Shown: positions 12,601 to 22,229 of the stretch, one piece after another
Layout: the number at the start of each line of letters is the position of its first letter
How positions within the stretch are numbered: position 1 is the stretch's first letter
Notes under the pieces: generated by a model
Database searches by the model: none
What the model saw: only the letters and a program-made list of their open reading frames with translations
What the model was told of the DNA's origin: nothing
Position numbers and translations under genes: made by a program
NCBI RefSeq assembly: GCF_964275005.1
Contig: NC_092686.1
Location: 16,279,190-16,343,189, forward strand
Direction: 5' to 3'
Source: Diadema setosum
Taxonomy: Eukaryota; Echinodermata; Echinoidea; Diadematoida; Diadematidae
Length of the DNA: 64,000 nucleotides

Positions 12601-13224
12601 TCGCACAGCCAGCACGGCTTGGTAAAGATTTAGCGCTTGAATAGACACTGTACTTCAGAGCCTCTTTTCTCAGTTCACACTTTTCCTGTGTGTGTACTTT
12701 CTTTCCAATATTTAGATAGGTTAGGAGAGTCCATTTGATTTGAGTTATACATCATTTTAAAGCTTAAAGTCTGCTCTTTCAGAATATGATCTTAACAAAA
12801 ATTTCATGTCTGGCGACTTTCTGTTCGTTTTGTGATGCAGGGGCACATATATTTCTCCTAATTTGACAATAAAAAGTTCTATACAACCATGCAATGAAAG
12901 CAGCTTCCATAATTTGGCAGTGGATTTTTTTTTTTTTTGGGGGGGGGGGGAGGGGGAGAGATAATTGAATATCATTTAAAAAAAATCATTATAAAATGTG
13001 CACTTTCTAGATACTTTAGTGGAGCACAAATTTCCACTTTGGAAATTTCCACCTTGAGAAGAACTATGTTTACTGTACTTGGATTTTTTTTCTTTAATCA
13101 GTCATCTCATTCTCACCTCATGCATTGCTACAATCTCCACCACCATGGACAGAAGGAGACCGAAGAGACGGATGAAGCTGGATTTTCCAGAGAAACCGAG
13201 AAATTTGTCTCTTTGTTCCGCCAT
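630..13224 (-). CDS. Unrecognised multi-exon gene (3' part outside window)
   Basis: I do not recognise this protein. Exons, in transcript order: 13224-13117 (start codon, 36 codons; an in-frame TAA lies upstream and the context AAGATGGCGG is typical of animal first exons); about 10525-10460 (ends IIDYGEMQ; its acceptor is uncertain); 9071-8925 (49 codons, MSYSADEMDAYLLYYRKKPD...); 5786-5609 (59 codons plus one base); 4883-4822; about 4390-4316 (weaker acceptor); 1142-1053 (30 codons, ...DWVIFSIHGPVEMSCLVK); 716-630 (29 codons, CSAYGRCVKGHVPVDPWLSY...). Exons 3, 4 and 5 join in phase (0, then 1) with good polypyrimidine acceptors and GTAAG/GTAGG/GTAAAT donors, and exons 7 and 8 join in phase 0. 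Exons are probably missing between 4316 and 1142; a possible one is 1645-1587. The first exon has a hydrophobic run (FIRLFGLLLSMVVEIVAM) that could be a signal anchor. Introns are full of repeats. Confidence 0.6.
820..1448 (-). repeat. Two copies of a CCTCCGC...AAAATAACTCAA repeat
   Basis: Copies at about 820-1026 and 1225-1448 both read, on the minus strand, GTTACCTCCGCCAAGG, then a GTTATG...TTTTCAT segment, then GCAAAATAACTCAA, then a stretch specifying an aligned ATGAAACTTGCAGGAAA-type block. A third copy lies at 19027-19250 on the plus strand. The copies flank the exon at 1142-1053 without disrupting it. No coding capacity is visible. I regard this as a dispersed non-autonomous repeat. 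Confidence 0.65.
1650..2260. other. Unannotated intronic stretch
   Basis: Beyond one weak exon candidate at its left edge I see no gene or clear repeat here. It may hold undetected exons of the minus-strand gene. Confidence 0.4.
2265..3160. repeat. Four-unit GC-rich minisatellite, about 215-bp period
   Basis: Units start near 2290, 2525, 2740 and 2960. Each has GTGAGATCCTCG, GGGAGCGAAGCGA, a G-rich run, a CCCCTCCCACGGTAGGGA arm complementary to part of that run, TTTTGTAAAA, a TATAAAAGTCGC word and AAATTTCT(A/G)GGGAATTAA. The G-rich and C-rich arms of each unit can pair into a hairpin. A decayed relative lies at 9174-9245 (GCGAGGGCGTGGGAGGGG ... CCTCCCACGGTAGGGAG). No reading frame is shared between units. 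Confidence 0.85.
3575..3665. repeat. G/C-tract foldback
   Basis: GGGGGGGCAAAAACTCG is followed at once by its near inverse CGTTTTGCCCCCCC, then a further GGGGGGGCAAGTGCC. The structure is a short imperfect hairpin, part of a small non-coding repeat that ends near TTCCGGCGCCC. Confidence 0.5.
3869..4255. mobile_element. TTAA-flanked foldback MITE (family A)
   Basis: Left end TTAAAGGGACTGTACAG...GGTTGAGGTGGGGATT at 3869; right end AATCCTCACCTCAACC...CTGTACACACCCTTTAA at 4255. The two arms are inverted copies around a centre near 4060, and both ends carry TTAA, the target site used by piggyBac-type transposases. A relative lies at about 35388-35783. No transposase is encoded. Confidence 0.8.
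5032..5104. mobile_element. Short TTAA-flanked foldback
   Basis: TTAAAGGAAACTAAAAATAA... and ...TTTGGTTTCCTTTAA form a hairpin of about 70 bp with TTAA at both ends. The outer bases match the other TTAAAGG foldbacks, so this looks like a minimal derivative. Confidence 0.7.
5290..5460. mobile_element. Insertion with telomere-like core
   Basis: The block has inverted ends, GGCAATTACCCCC near 5293 and GGGGGCGGTAATTGCC near 5437-5455. Its centre is a degenerate CTAACC/CCTAAACC/CCTAATCC array at 5340-5420. The related copy near 10350-10380 lacks it, so it inserted after that duplication. Confidence 0.6.
6230..7140 (-). mobile_element. Partial inverted copy of the 46.3-48.7 kb element
   Basis: The end here, TCGGATCACCTAATTTGTCAGTG at about 7086 and onward to AGTCTAGTTAC, is the reverse complement of the left end of the element near 46289-46335. 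Internal words also match in inverted order: CAAGATGGTGTCTGATCA-type, ACATGTTTAGTTCATGT-type, GATAAGC...AATTTCAAC. Only about 0.9 kb is present and the internal duplication of the larger copy is missing. It sits in an intron of the minus-strand gene. Confidence 0.7.
7266..7342. repeat. (GA)n-rich purine tract
   Basis: A GAGAGA/GGGAGA tract of about 75 bp. The open frame through it is low-complexity. Confidence 0.85.
7770..8872. mobile_element. Tandem-repeat element carrying DR1 arrays (copy 1)
   Basis: About six units of 155-160 bp. Each reads GGCGAAGGAGTAGCATTTTG, a GTACAATATAGGTCAAAAA segment, one or more AGGTCAAAGGTCA words, CTGTGTAGAAGTTTTGAAGC and GTGCCATCACATAAAGC. The right part has a CACACA/ACACGGACAC tract, then CCCGTTTCATAGTCCCCTGC and CTCGAACTCGTTCGGC. 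An inverted copy is at 31190-31965, where the GTCCCC(A/G)CCG terminal inverted repeats are clear. Perfect AGGTCAAAGGTCA words lie at 8008, 8166, 8323, 8481, 8626 and 8639. No protein is encoded. Confidence 0.85.
9876..10440. repeat. Inverted partial duplication of the 5.2-5.7 kb exon region
   Basis: Read on the plus strand, 9887-9942 (ATGGAAGCCACCCTCAACCT...) and 10183-10206 (CCAATCCACTTTGCATAAAC) match the minus-strand exon at 5786-5609. Flanking intron words also match out to GGGTTGACTACTGA near 10410 (5220s in the parent). The copy is in the opposite orientation inside another intron of the same gene. A foldback insertion (about 9941-10183) splits it. I infer that it is a non-functional pseudo-exon. 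Confidence 0.8.
9941..10183. mobile_element. Foldback insertion inside the duplicated exon copy
   Basis: Ends ACTGTATACGCCGAATATTT and ...ATATATGGCGTATAGTAGGTATACAGT are imperfect inverted repeats. The interior has repeated TTCGCGA words (TATTTTCGCAAATTTCGCGA, CTCGCGAAATC, TTCGCGAGAATT). The parent exon lacks it, so it marks a later insertion. Confidence 0.7.
10608..11465. mobile_element. Cluster of foldbacks with GCGTTTATCAACT ends
   Basis: Several elements share the end GGGT(A/G)CGTTTATCAACT or its reverse AGTTGATAAACGCA: at 10608-10695, 10733-10945, about 11055-11160 and about 11340-11465. Their interiors are GAAAGCC/AAAGGGCT words that pair as hairpins, with the last one an array of GGGCTATCGAAA. 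They sit between the first two exons of the minus-strand gene. A further decayed member lies at about 55640-55990. The ends look hAT-like, but I see no transposase. Confidence 0.7.
11659..12126. mobile_element. TTAA-type foldback (family B)
   Basis: Left end CTAAAGGGGGACCTCCGGATGA (first base of the TTAA changed) and right end TCGTCCGGAATGCCCCTTTAA are inverted. The interior shows weaker pairing. It has no coding capacity and lies in an intron of the unrecognised gene. Confidence 0.65.
12937..12958. repeat. T/G homopolymer tract
   Basis: A T run followed by a G run near 12926-12952. The frames through it are artefacts. Confidence 0.8.
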
Positions 13225-13300
13225 CTTGCCGAGAGTAGCAGTAGTGTCTTACTCTGGTTTGCAATGTACGAAGAAACTTACCTCCTGTAACAAAGCGAAA
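13190..13300 (-). promoter_or_regulatory. Putative first exon and promoter-proximal region with AAGATGGCGG
   Basis: The start codon at 13224 lies in AAGATGGCGG, which matches the YY1-type core often found at animal transcription starts and start codons. An in-frame stop lies a few codons upstream. No TATA box is seen near it. The assignment as a promoter is inferred. Confidence 0.4.
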
Positions 13301-13489
13301 CTAGAATTATCACTGAAGGTGATTAGTACCCCTGCCCCTAGTGTTGCTTTATAGTATGTGATGTCATGAGGACAATGACGTTAATACCATGTTTGTGCAT
13401 TTGTCGAATTGGAAACAGAATAATTTTAGTTTACTGTACAATTACAGAGTTGACACTGAGTATAAAACTTACAGCAAATGGAAACATGC

Positions 13490-14510
13490 TTTCCCCCAGC
13501 ATCACTACACTTAAAGACCATCATACACACCAAATTTGACCTTCATAGCTTGAATGGTTTATTTTGATACAAAAATGAGTGGTTACCATGGCATTACATT
13601 TTCCTTAAACTAACACATTGGTGTCTTGCAAAACTACACTTCTAGATCATGATACATACTAAATTTGACTTTAATTGCTTGAATGATGGAAAAGTTATTA
13701 GATCTGCAAGGTTTTGGTAAAATTGTGGTTACCATGGCAACAGTTTGTGTGACAAACACAAAAATTATGTGTTCCACATCTATACCTCAGGGCCATAATG
13801 CCTACCAAATTTGATTTCAATTGCATGAAAACTGTGGAAGAAGTTCACTCCACACAGGATTCAAAAAAAAAATGTGGTTACCATGGCAACGCATTGTCCA
13901 ATACAAATACAAAGTACATTTTGCAAAACTACACTTAAAGAGCATCATACACACCAAATTTCACCTTCATAGATTAAATGGTTCAATTTGATACAAAAAT
14001 GAGTGGTTACCATGGCAACAAATTTTTCTTATATTAACACATTGGTGTTTTGAATAACTACACCTCCCAATCATATTTGACCTTAATTGCTTGAATGATG
14101 TGGAAGTTATTCAATCCACAAGATTTCAAAGAAAACATACGGTTCCCATGGCAACGCTTTGTTAAGCACAAACACAAAGAGTGTCTTGCATAACTACACC
14201 TACAGATCATCATAGATACCAATTTTGAAATTGATTGCTTAAATACTATCAAAGTTATTCAATCCACACGGTTTTGGCAAAATTATGGTTACCATGGCAA
14301 CGCATTGTCTGACAAACACAAAAAACAAGTTTTGCACAGCTATACCTCAATATCATCATTTACCCCAAGTTTTATTTAAATTCCTTCAAAATTGTAGGAG
14401 GAGTTCGCGACGCAAGATTTTGCAACAGACCGACCGACCAACCGCCTGCCCGACCAACATCGCGGTGACGTATACCCCCTTCACACTATGTGTGGCGGGG
14501 GTATAATTAG
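13490..14510. repeat. Tandem repeat with RFX X-box-like sites
   Basis: About six diverged units of 140-180 bp, each with an ATCATACA.ACCAAATTTGA block, a TTGCTTGAATG block, a TTATTCAATCCACA block and GTTACCATGGCAAC. The last word is a near-perfect RFX X-box palindrome. It occurs at 13728, 13877, 14006, 14142 (GTTCCCATGGCAAC) and 14288, with a decayed one near 13582. The block ends near GTGTGGCGGGGGTATAATTAG. It lies 0.3-1.3 kb upstream of the minus-strand start codon at 13224. Confidence 0.8.
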
Positions 14511-14597
14511 AGGTTCAAAATTAACCTTTTGAATAGATTTCATACATCACATACGACATAGCCTTCTAGATCTTATTTTTTTTTTTACACTGCACCT

Positions 14598-15164
14598 TTA
14601 AAGGACAAGTTCACCTTCATGAACATAAGGATTGAGAGAATGCAGCAATATTAGTAGAACACATCAGTGAAAGTTTGAGGAAAGTTGGACAATTGATGCA
14701 AAAGTTATGAATTTTTGAAACTTTTGTGTTGGAACCGCTGGATGAGGAGACTACTAAGGCTCGTGATGTCAAATGAGTACAACAGTATAAAGAAAATGTA
14801 AAGAAAATTCAACATATTTTCACTTTTTTTGCATAATAAAAGAGCACTTGACTTGCCTCTTTCTAAAGGCAATGGGAATAATATTACCCACAACATATGT
14901 CAGTAACGAGTCGAGGGAATGTGTACTTTTTTCAAAAGATGAAATTCTGTGAAATTTTCTTTATATTTTCCTTATATTGTTGCAGGCATGTGACATCATA
15001 CACTGCAGTAGTCTTCTCATCCAGCGGTGACTGCACAAAAAGTTCAAAAATTCATAACTTTTGAACGGATTGTCCGATTTTCCTCAAACTTTCAATGATG
15101 TGTTCTACTACTATTGCTAAATTCTCTCAATCCTTATGGTAATGAAGGTGAACTTGTCCTTTAA
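14598..15164. mobile_element. TTAA-flanked foldback MITE (family C)
   Basis: Left TTAAAGGACAAGTTCACCTT and right AAGGTGAACTTGTCCTTTAA are perfect inverted ends with TTAA on both sides. The arms pair almost to the centre; shared words include AGTAGAACACATCA, TCCGATTTTCCTCAAACTTT and CCGCTGGATGAGGAGAC. Further members are at 16911-17476 and 39993-40381. Confidence 0.9.
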
Positions 15165-15489
15165 CTAGACTTGACTATTTATAGCTTTGAACCTTGACCT
15201 CTCAAACAGCAAGCTCACAACTTGAATGAAAAATCGGTCTGTATCTGGTCATTGGGGATATGTTCCATTGAGACTACGTCTGGCTTTGAAGGAGAGTGAA
15301 AACGTCAAAAAAAAAAAAAAAAATGATTAAAAACTGCTCCCGACAGACAGATTTTTCTGTCTAGCTCACAACATGCAACATGACTGGCTTAATATACTGG
15401 TAATCTGAACAATTGTCTTTGCCTGTGAAAGAGCCAGTATGCAGTAATAGAAATCAATTTTCTCTGTACCATAGGCATTTAGTATGTAG

Positions 15490-17740
15490 ATTCTCTTGAA
15501 TGAAAGCAGGGCTTAGTTTTAGATAATGTGCTGGGATATAGTCTCACAAAATTACAGTTTAAATTACAATTAAAAAAAGCATGTCCCTACAAACAAACAT
15601 ATGAATTATATGATAAGACCAAAATATTACCTATTGATAATCGCTGGAAGATAGGAAATCTGACTATGCTATTCAAAGTACTTCATAATATGGCCCCTTC
15701 TTATCTGTCATCGAGGATTAAACTGCGAAGTAATTCATACAATATAAGAGATAGTTTTTTTTTTTTAATTACAATTACCTAAGCCCAAAACAGAGTTTTT
15801 AAAGCTAAGTTTTTTTGTTTTGTTTTGTTTTTTTACAGCAGCATTAAGTTATTCAATTCTTTATCTCAAGAAATATGGAGCATAAATAATGCCAATCTTT
15901 TTACTCGCTCTCTCAGAAGCTTAACTCTTTAGATAAATTTATTCAGAAAGTTGAACAGAGTTCTGTGTTATTTGTTACTTCTTCTCAGGTTAAGGTAAGG
16001 AAACCCTACTAGCATTTACTTTGTTGAACTCAAAGGTGTTCTATTTATACTAACTTCTTATGATGTCTTTACCTCTGTGTACTTTTAATTTCACACTTGT
16101 TTCAGTCAAATTGTCTGCTTGTTTGTTATTGTTTGTACTTTGCATGTTTCATAAATCATGAAATATTGGTTAACTATGTTTATTTCCCATACTGTCATTG
16201 AAAATACTGTTCATTCATTTTGTGTTAATTTTAATTATGTTGTGTTAATTTTATCAACACTCTTGCAAATCCTCTTCATGGCTTATTTTATGTATTTTCT
16301 TGCCTTTAATGAATTTTGCCAACCATTTGATTTTACATATTACCATGCCGCGACTTTATATTGTTTATACTCCTTTTATATATTATGTAGCCAAATTTTG
16401 TTTTTAAAAATCGTACCCGTTTAGTCATGACTCATGATTTTAACTTGAAATATTCATCAAATTATGAACTCATTTTTATCATTCCTAACAACGAAGTTGG
16501 TTTTATCCTGAAGTATTATTTAATTCAAATTGCATGATTCAATATTATTTTATATAGTCCTTTTCATTTATCATTGTTTTATCCTCTGTTAAAACCATTC
16601 TTTTTTTTATTCTGTAGATATATTTGATATGTAATTTGCAAAGCATTTTATATTTAACTTCATATGTTATGAACATTATTCATATTTTACATTGTTCATT
16701 TAATTTGTTAATTAGATATTTTTAATTGATTTTTAATTCATTTTACCCTTAATAAATGATTTAATTTAATAAGATGATTCAGTATAGATCTTTAAATTTT
16801 TTTCAGTCGTTAATATTCTATTCGTTTTCGTATTTTTCTTAAATCTGCTAGATTGTTATAATTATATTCGATTAACAACTGGCAAACTATTGTATGATTC
16901 ATTTCTCCATTTAAAGGGAAGGTAAACCCAAAAATCAATGTGGATTCAGTGAAAGCAGCAACATTAGTAGAACACATCAGTGAAAGTTTGAGGAAAATCG
17001 GACAATCGATGCAAAAGTTATGAATTTTTAAAGTTTTGGTGTTGAAACCGCTGGATGAGGAGACCACTAGAGGATATGACGTATGAGTGGACAACAATAC
17101 AAAGAAAATATAACGGAAATTCAACAAAAATTCACTTTTCTAGAATTATGAAAGAGCAATGGACCAACCTCTTTCAGAAAGCAGGGGGAATAATTGCTAC
17201 CCCTAACATATGTCAATATCAAGTTGATGGAATTTGTAATTTTCATGAAAAATGGATTTTTGTAGAATTTTCTTTATATTTTCTTGGTATTGTTGTCCAC
17301 TCATATGTCATAACCTCTAGTAGTCTCCTCGTCCAGCGGTTCCAACACCAAAACTTTAAAAATTCATAACTTTTGCATCGATTGTCCGATTTTCTTCAAA
17401 CTTTCACTGATGTGTTCTACTAATGTTGCTGCTTTCACTCAATCCACATTGCTCTTGGGGTTTATCTTCCCTTTAATGTTTCAGACTTTATTCTTACGTT
17501 TACTTTGTAGGCCTATGATCTATTTGTTCATTTCTTTTTTCCCATTTGACCACTGTACAAAATCTTATACATCTTTTCTTCCTTAGTTTGCTGTTATGTT
17601 ATAGAGTTATTTACCTTTGTATTTGTTCATTGTTTTGTATATGCTGTATTTTTACCTGTATGTACCTGTGGACCCATTTGGAAATCAGCCTTGAGCTGAA
17701 AGGGCTATCCACCCTATGAATGGAAATTAATAAATGAAAT
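15490..17740 (+). mobile_element. LINE 3' relic, split by a foldback
   Basis: 15528-15782 encodes a peptide with LPIDNRWKIGNLTMLFKVLH and NMAPSYLSSRIKLRS, typical of the C-terminal tail of CR1/L2-like non-LTR ORF2 proteins. The AT-rich 3' UTR runs to 17740, ending GAAAGGGCTATCCACCC, AATTAATAAATGAAATAAAAAAAA. A family-C foldback (16911-17476) inserted into this UTR. The reverse-transcriptase core is absent and the reading frame is decayed. Confidence 0.65.
16911..17476. mobile_element. TTAA-flanked foldback MITE (family C)
   Basis: Left TTAAAGGGAAGGTAAACCC and right GGGTTTATCTTCCCTTTAA with near-perfect inverted arms, for example CCGCTGGATGAGGAGACCAC against GTCTCCTCGTCCAGCGG. TTAA flanks both sides. 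It is nested in a LINE 3' UTR, which dates it as younger than that LINE. Confidence 0.9.
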
Positions 17741-17744
17741 AAAA

Positions 17745-18895
17745 AAAATGGCAAATGCTTTCCTTTTGATTTGATTTCGATGATTATGTCAGTAGGGTTG
17801 TGTATAAATACACAGTAAATTTACTGTAGAACATATGTTTCTTGATATGTAGTATCGTGTGAAATTCCCTACACGACCATGTTTAATTGAAAGTCTCTTT
17901 CATGCACAAACTGATAGAACAAATGAAACTTGAAGGCTTGAACCTGGAAGTTGAAGTAAACCTTGGACGTAACTACTAGACATTTCCAAGCTAATTAAGT
18001 AAATTTAATCACTTTCACCAGCTCCTTGGACCTTGGTTCTCAAACTACTGCTGGCAAGGTTTTGCTACTACATGTACCTACTAGTTAAGTTCTGGCTACA
18101 CCAACACACACACACACTGCACAAACAACACACCAAGGAGCTTGAACACACGCAGGTAGGTGAACACAAGGAGCTTTCCACAGCTTGAACAGTTTTCTCA
18201 GCTCAGCCATCTCCTCAGCACTGCTCACCTTCTTGTGCCTATCATGGACTTGCCATGTGCCGACCCAACCAGGCAGCCGACACGCAAAACCTCGTCCGCT
18301 GGAGGAAATATACTGAACGTTCCAGATGGAGCTTGCCGCCTTGTAACCCCCGGCGCGGGGCGCTGTGTAACCAGTAACAGCCCGACTCGGTATAATGGGT
18401 TGGGGTCGCTGAGCTACGTCCGAGGCGAAAAGACTAGGCTACCCTAACTTATATTACGTCGTTAGATCTTGAAACTAAAGATCTAAACCTACGTCGAATG
18501 AAGACTGTGATGCGATAGTAGGAAGCTAGATCAAAAGGGCAATTGGAAAAGCGGTTCATTATTATACTTTCATGATCCTTGTTATCGAGATGACGCTAAA
18601 TGACCCGTTTTTATACTCAGCCCAGGGAGGTAGAGGAGGGACCATCTTTACGATACACGTGTATACCCAGGCCATAAGGGCAGCAAGGAAGTGCAGTGGC
18701 CAAAGGTGGACGATCTTCGCGCATTATACATCCGTACCGTACCGGAACGTAGCTAGCTAGCTAGCAGGCTAGCGTAGCGCCAGCCGAACTTTGTGTGTGT
18801 GTATGTGGGTGGCTTGTCAGTCTCACCCATAGAGCTGTATTTACAAAATACAGCTCTCTGGTCTCACCAAAGATCCTAACCTCTCACCACCAGGG
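17745..18895. other. Intergenic stretch without a recognised gene
   Basis: The stretch holds a short CA run near 18100 and a CTAG-rich run near 18750 (AGCTAGCTAGCTAGC). Open frames such as 18160-18447 have no motif, no clear splice structure and no similarity I know. Confidence 0.5.
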
Positions 18896-19369
18896 CAGCT
18901 GGGGCCTGTCTTATAAAACTTGTGATAGAAATCAATCAATCACAAATCTCTTGAAAGCTGCAATCGATCGCAACCTGTGATTGATTGATTGCAGTCCTCC
19001 GTCTTAGATTTTAATCATAACTTTTTACCTCCGCAAAGGGAGGAGGTTATGTTTTCATTACCGTTTGTTTGTTTGTTTGTTTGTTTGTCCGTGTGCAAAA
19101 TAACTCAAAAAGTAGTCAACGGATTTGGATGAAGCTTGCAGGAAAGGTTTAGAATGATACAGGTAATAGATGATTAAATTTTGGTAGTGATCCGAGAATT
19201 TTGGGGGAATTTATGAAGGATTTTGGATACTCGTTTGGCAGGTAGGGTCAATGACAATGACAATGACAATGTTTTTTTTTTCTTATGTCACCCAAAGTCA
19301 GCGGATTGAAGAAAATTCGAACAAACATCGTAACAGATAAAATCAGTTAATTAATACATTGTAAACTAT

Positions 19370-19382
19370 ATATATATATATA

Positions 19383-19419
<37 letters not shown>

Positions 19420-19500
19420 GCATGATATTTACAAAATATACAGAATGGTGCAGGATCCAGAAGAGAGAAAGAGAGTGAGAGAGAGAGGGAAAGAGAGAAG
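19370..19500. repeat. (TA)n and (GA)n tracts
   Basis: TA tracts at about 19370-19416 and a GAGAGA-rich tract at 19463-19498. The minus-strand open frame over them (19579-19343) is low-complexity. Confidence 0.85.
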
Positions 19501-19843
19501 CAAGACAAACAAAACAGTCAAAAAAAAAAAGCAGGGCAACAATAACGCAGATAAAAGCAATTTCAATAGTATAATGCAAAACATTGTATAAACAGCTATA
19601 TTAACATGGAAAAAAATACAGATAATTATTTCCTATGGAGCTTCATTATTTCCTTACAAAATTTAGCTAAATTAATCAACTCACCACGATTTCTGGAATT
19701 AAATAACTGGGACATCTTTAAAGTGTTCGGTCTTATTCCATAATAAGACTTTGAATTTATTTCTGGCATTAATATTCAATGTATGGCACTCAAACAAATA
19801 GTGAAATTCATCCCCGAGTCTATTAGAATGAACTTGAGAGTTC

Positions 19844-19957
19844 CGGGGGGCATTTCATGTAGGAACTTGCCGGACAAAAGGTTCGACAACTTGTCGGATA
19901 TTATTGACTTGTCAGATATTTTATCCGACAAGTTCCTTCATGAAATGCCCCCCAGGC
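19844..19957. mobile_element. Short foldback with GGGGGGCATTTCATG ends
   Basis: GGGGGGCATTTCATGTAGGA and TCCTTCATGAAATGCCCCCC are inverted around a TTGTCGGATATT core. The length is about 114 bp. A solo half-end, CTTCATGAAATGCCCCC, lies at about 51300-51316. Confidence 0.75.
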
Positions 19958-20252
19958 TGCGCGTATAGGTTTGCAAGCGCGCACTAAAATGCGTGCTCTA
20001 GTTTCTGCCACTGGATAAGCGTCTTTGGTTTCTGCTAGGGCGAGGCGCGCCGTGCAGCTGAGGGTTTATGACGTAACAATCTCTTCAGCACCATGGGTGG
20101 AAATCAGTGGAAATCATTAATGATATCTCCACGGAAGAACAAGATCAGTGGTGGAAATGAGCTGCATGCTGCGCTCTCAGAGTGCTTCTCAAGTTTATAA
20201 GATGGAGTTGATTTGAATCACTCCCAAGTCTTTATAAGACGGGGCCCAGGTA

Positions 20253-22010
20253 GGTGAGAGGAAAACACTAGCGACAGTAGTCTGATTCACAGCCTCTTTT
20301 GAGTTTTACACGAGTACTAGTATACAGTCATTGTGTACTGCGAAAGTAAAATGCACCCCAACAGAAACGCACATTTTGTTTTTTTTTTTTTGTTTTTTTT
20401 TTTAGTCATCTTTCAATTCATTTACCGAATAGCTGAACTTGACATAAAAAACATATCAAAGATTACAACAAACAAATCTAAACTTGTAGGCAAAGAGAAT
20501 TAAAAAAAAACACAACAACAATTGGAAAACTAACAAAAGCTTGCGTTTCCATCCCGTGTCTTCGGACAAGTCAGCTCCTCACATCCGAAATAATTCTCGC
20601 GTGCTTTCACCTAATGATAGGCCTAATAGCAGACTTGCCAAATTAAACAATCCCAGGGGAAACAACATACATATGCACCACTTGATGAACAGCAGTGTGA
20701 TTATATGTGCCGAAGCCATAATTGCCACGTGTGCATTTTTTCCATTGGTTCCTGTTGCATAAAAAGATACAAGCAAACATATATTAGTCAGGTATCTTGT
20801 CAGCCAATCAGAACTGAGTATCCAATCACTGTTATGTTTGATTTTCTGCCTAATTATGCTTTATCCCCGACTTTTATGCAAAAAGACCCTGGGTCAAGAG
20901 GGACATGAGTGAGCAAATCTTAAAGGCTTCTATCTTAGAAGGTCCTATAGGCCTAAGCATGGGCAAGGTTGAACTCGGGTAGATCAGGGAGGTGAGATAC
21001 AGCACCTGGGTAGACTCAAAGCCTTGAGGTCCAAACTGAACGTCAGACTTTGGTGAAACTTTCACTGTCATTTTTTTTCTTTTTAATCTAACTATTTTCA
21101 TCAGAACCAACTTAAACACGAGGGAGATTGTGATCACTGCTCATCATGCTCATGCTGCATATCAAGGTATAAAAGGAATAAACGATGATTTCTATTGTCA
21201 TCGTAGATTTACTCGTACGTTTTGAAAAAGCTGAGTTAATCTGAAAAGAAACTTAGTAATTTTCAGCTAAACGTGAAAATTTGATCAAAATCAGATTAAA
21301 AGGAGGAAGTTATGAAATATTTCTGAAGATTCGCTATTTTTTGATTTTTAATTATTATTATTATTATTATTATTTGCAAAACAGTTCTCAAACAGATGAT
21401 ATTCATTGCATGATGTGCAAATGATTGAGCTTGCATGCTGGTAATGTCATCATCTCATGATCTTCCATTGTGCACAATGATGAAAATGCAAATTTTCCTC
21501 CTACACAAACTGTAAAACATAATGTTATTTCAGCTTGAATAACTTCAGAGTAATGATTATCAGTCACCTCCAATGCAAAGATCAAAACTAAATTGTGGCC
21601 AAATATCTATAGATTTTGTTCAGTTCGACACTATGATAAAGATAATGTTGAAGAAGGAAACCTAATTTTTTGGAATTTTATGAGGTTAATGATGTTGAAG
21701 AATTCGGTTTACAAAGATGAATTTGCACCTTTGTGGTGAGAATGCTCCATGTATCTGTTCGCCATTAGAGACTAGAAATTAAAACCTTCTCCATCATTCA
21801 TCATGGATCAATGATAGGCCAAGAGAATGGGGCTTTCTGAGAAGAAGTAATTTATAAAATATTGCTGCGTGTCTTGACTGGCGAGGGCAAATTTTATGCA
21901 AACGAGAACTTATACGTGAACACTAAAGGTAAATATTAGTATATCCTTGTATTTTGCTTGTTTTGTTTGTTTATCAGTCGGCATCACTTGTCATATATTG
22001 TCTTGGAAAT
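20253..22010. other. Intergenic stretch without a recognised gene
   Basis: AT-rich sequence with short homopolymers (20378-20402) and an ATT triplet run (21352-21374). I see no exon-like frame with convincing splice sites. Confidence 0.5.
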
Positions 22011-22016
22011 GCCGAA

Positions 22017-22125
22017 TATAATGATAATAATAATGATAATAATAATAATAATAATGATAATGATATTAATAATGATGATAATGATATGATAATAATGATA
22101 CTACTACTACTACTAATAATAATAG
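22017..22125. repeat. (AAT/GAT)n and (ACT)n microsatellite
   Basis: Imperfect AATAATGATAAT array followed by ACTACTACT. The frames on both strands are poly-Asn/Asp or poly-Ser/Ile artefacts. Confidence 0.9.
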
Positions 22126-22229
22126 CATTATCCCAGCTATAATTGGCAGTCAGACAGGTCGAGAATTCAATATCAATATACTTATGCATATATACACCTT
22201 TAATTTCATAATTAGAAATAAATCATATA

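Larger units (their letters stand above)
18901..20250. mobile_element. DNA-transposon-like element with GGGGCC...TCTTATAAA ends
   Basis: Left end GGGGCCTGTCTTATAAAACTTG and right end CAAGTCTTTATAAGACGGGGCCC are inverted. Just inside the left end a second palindrome is built on ATCAATCAATCACAA / TTGTGATTGATTGATT. The interior is a nested mosaic: a CCTCCGC-type repeat (19027-19250), TA and GA tracts (19370-19500) and the short foldback at 19844-19957. No transposase frame is visible. Confidence 0.55.

Noticed and set aside
12937-13290. 117-codon plus-strand frame
   Set aside because: It is antisense to the putative first exon of the minus-strand gene and starts in a G run; the minus-strand reading has a better start context and donor.
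18160-18447. 95-codon plus-strand frame as a possible gene
   Set aside because: No recognisable domain, no clear splice sites, no supporting neighbour exon.
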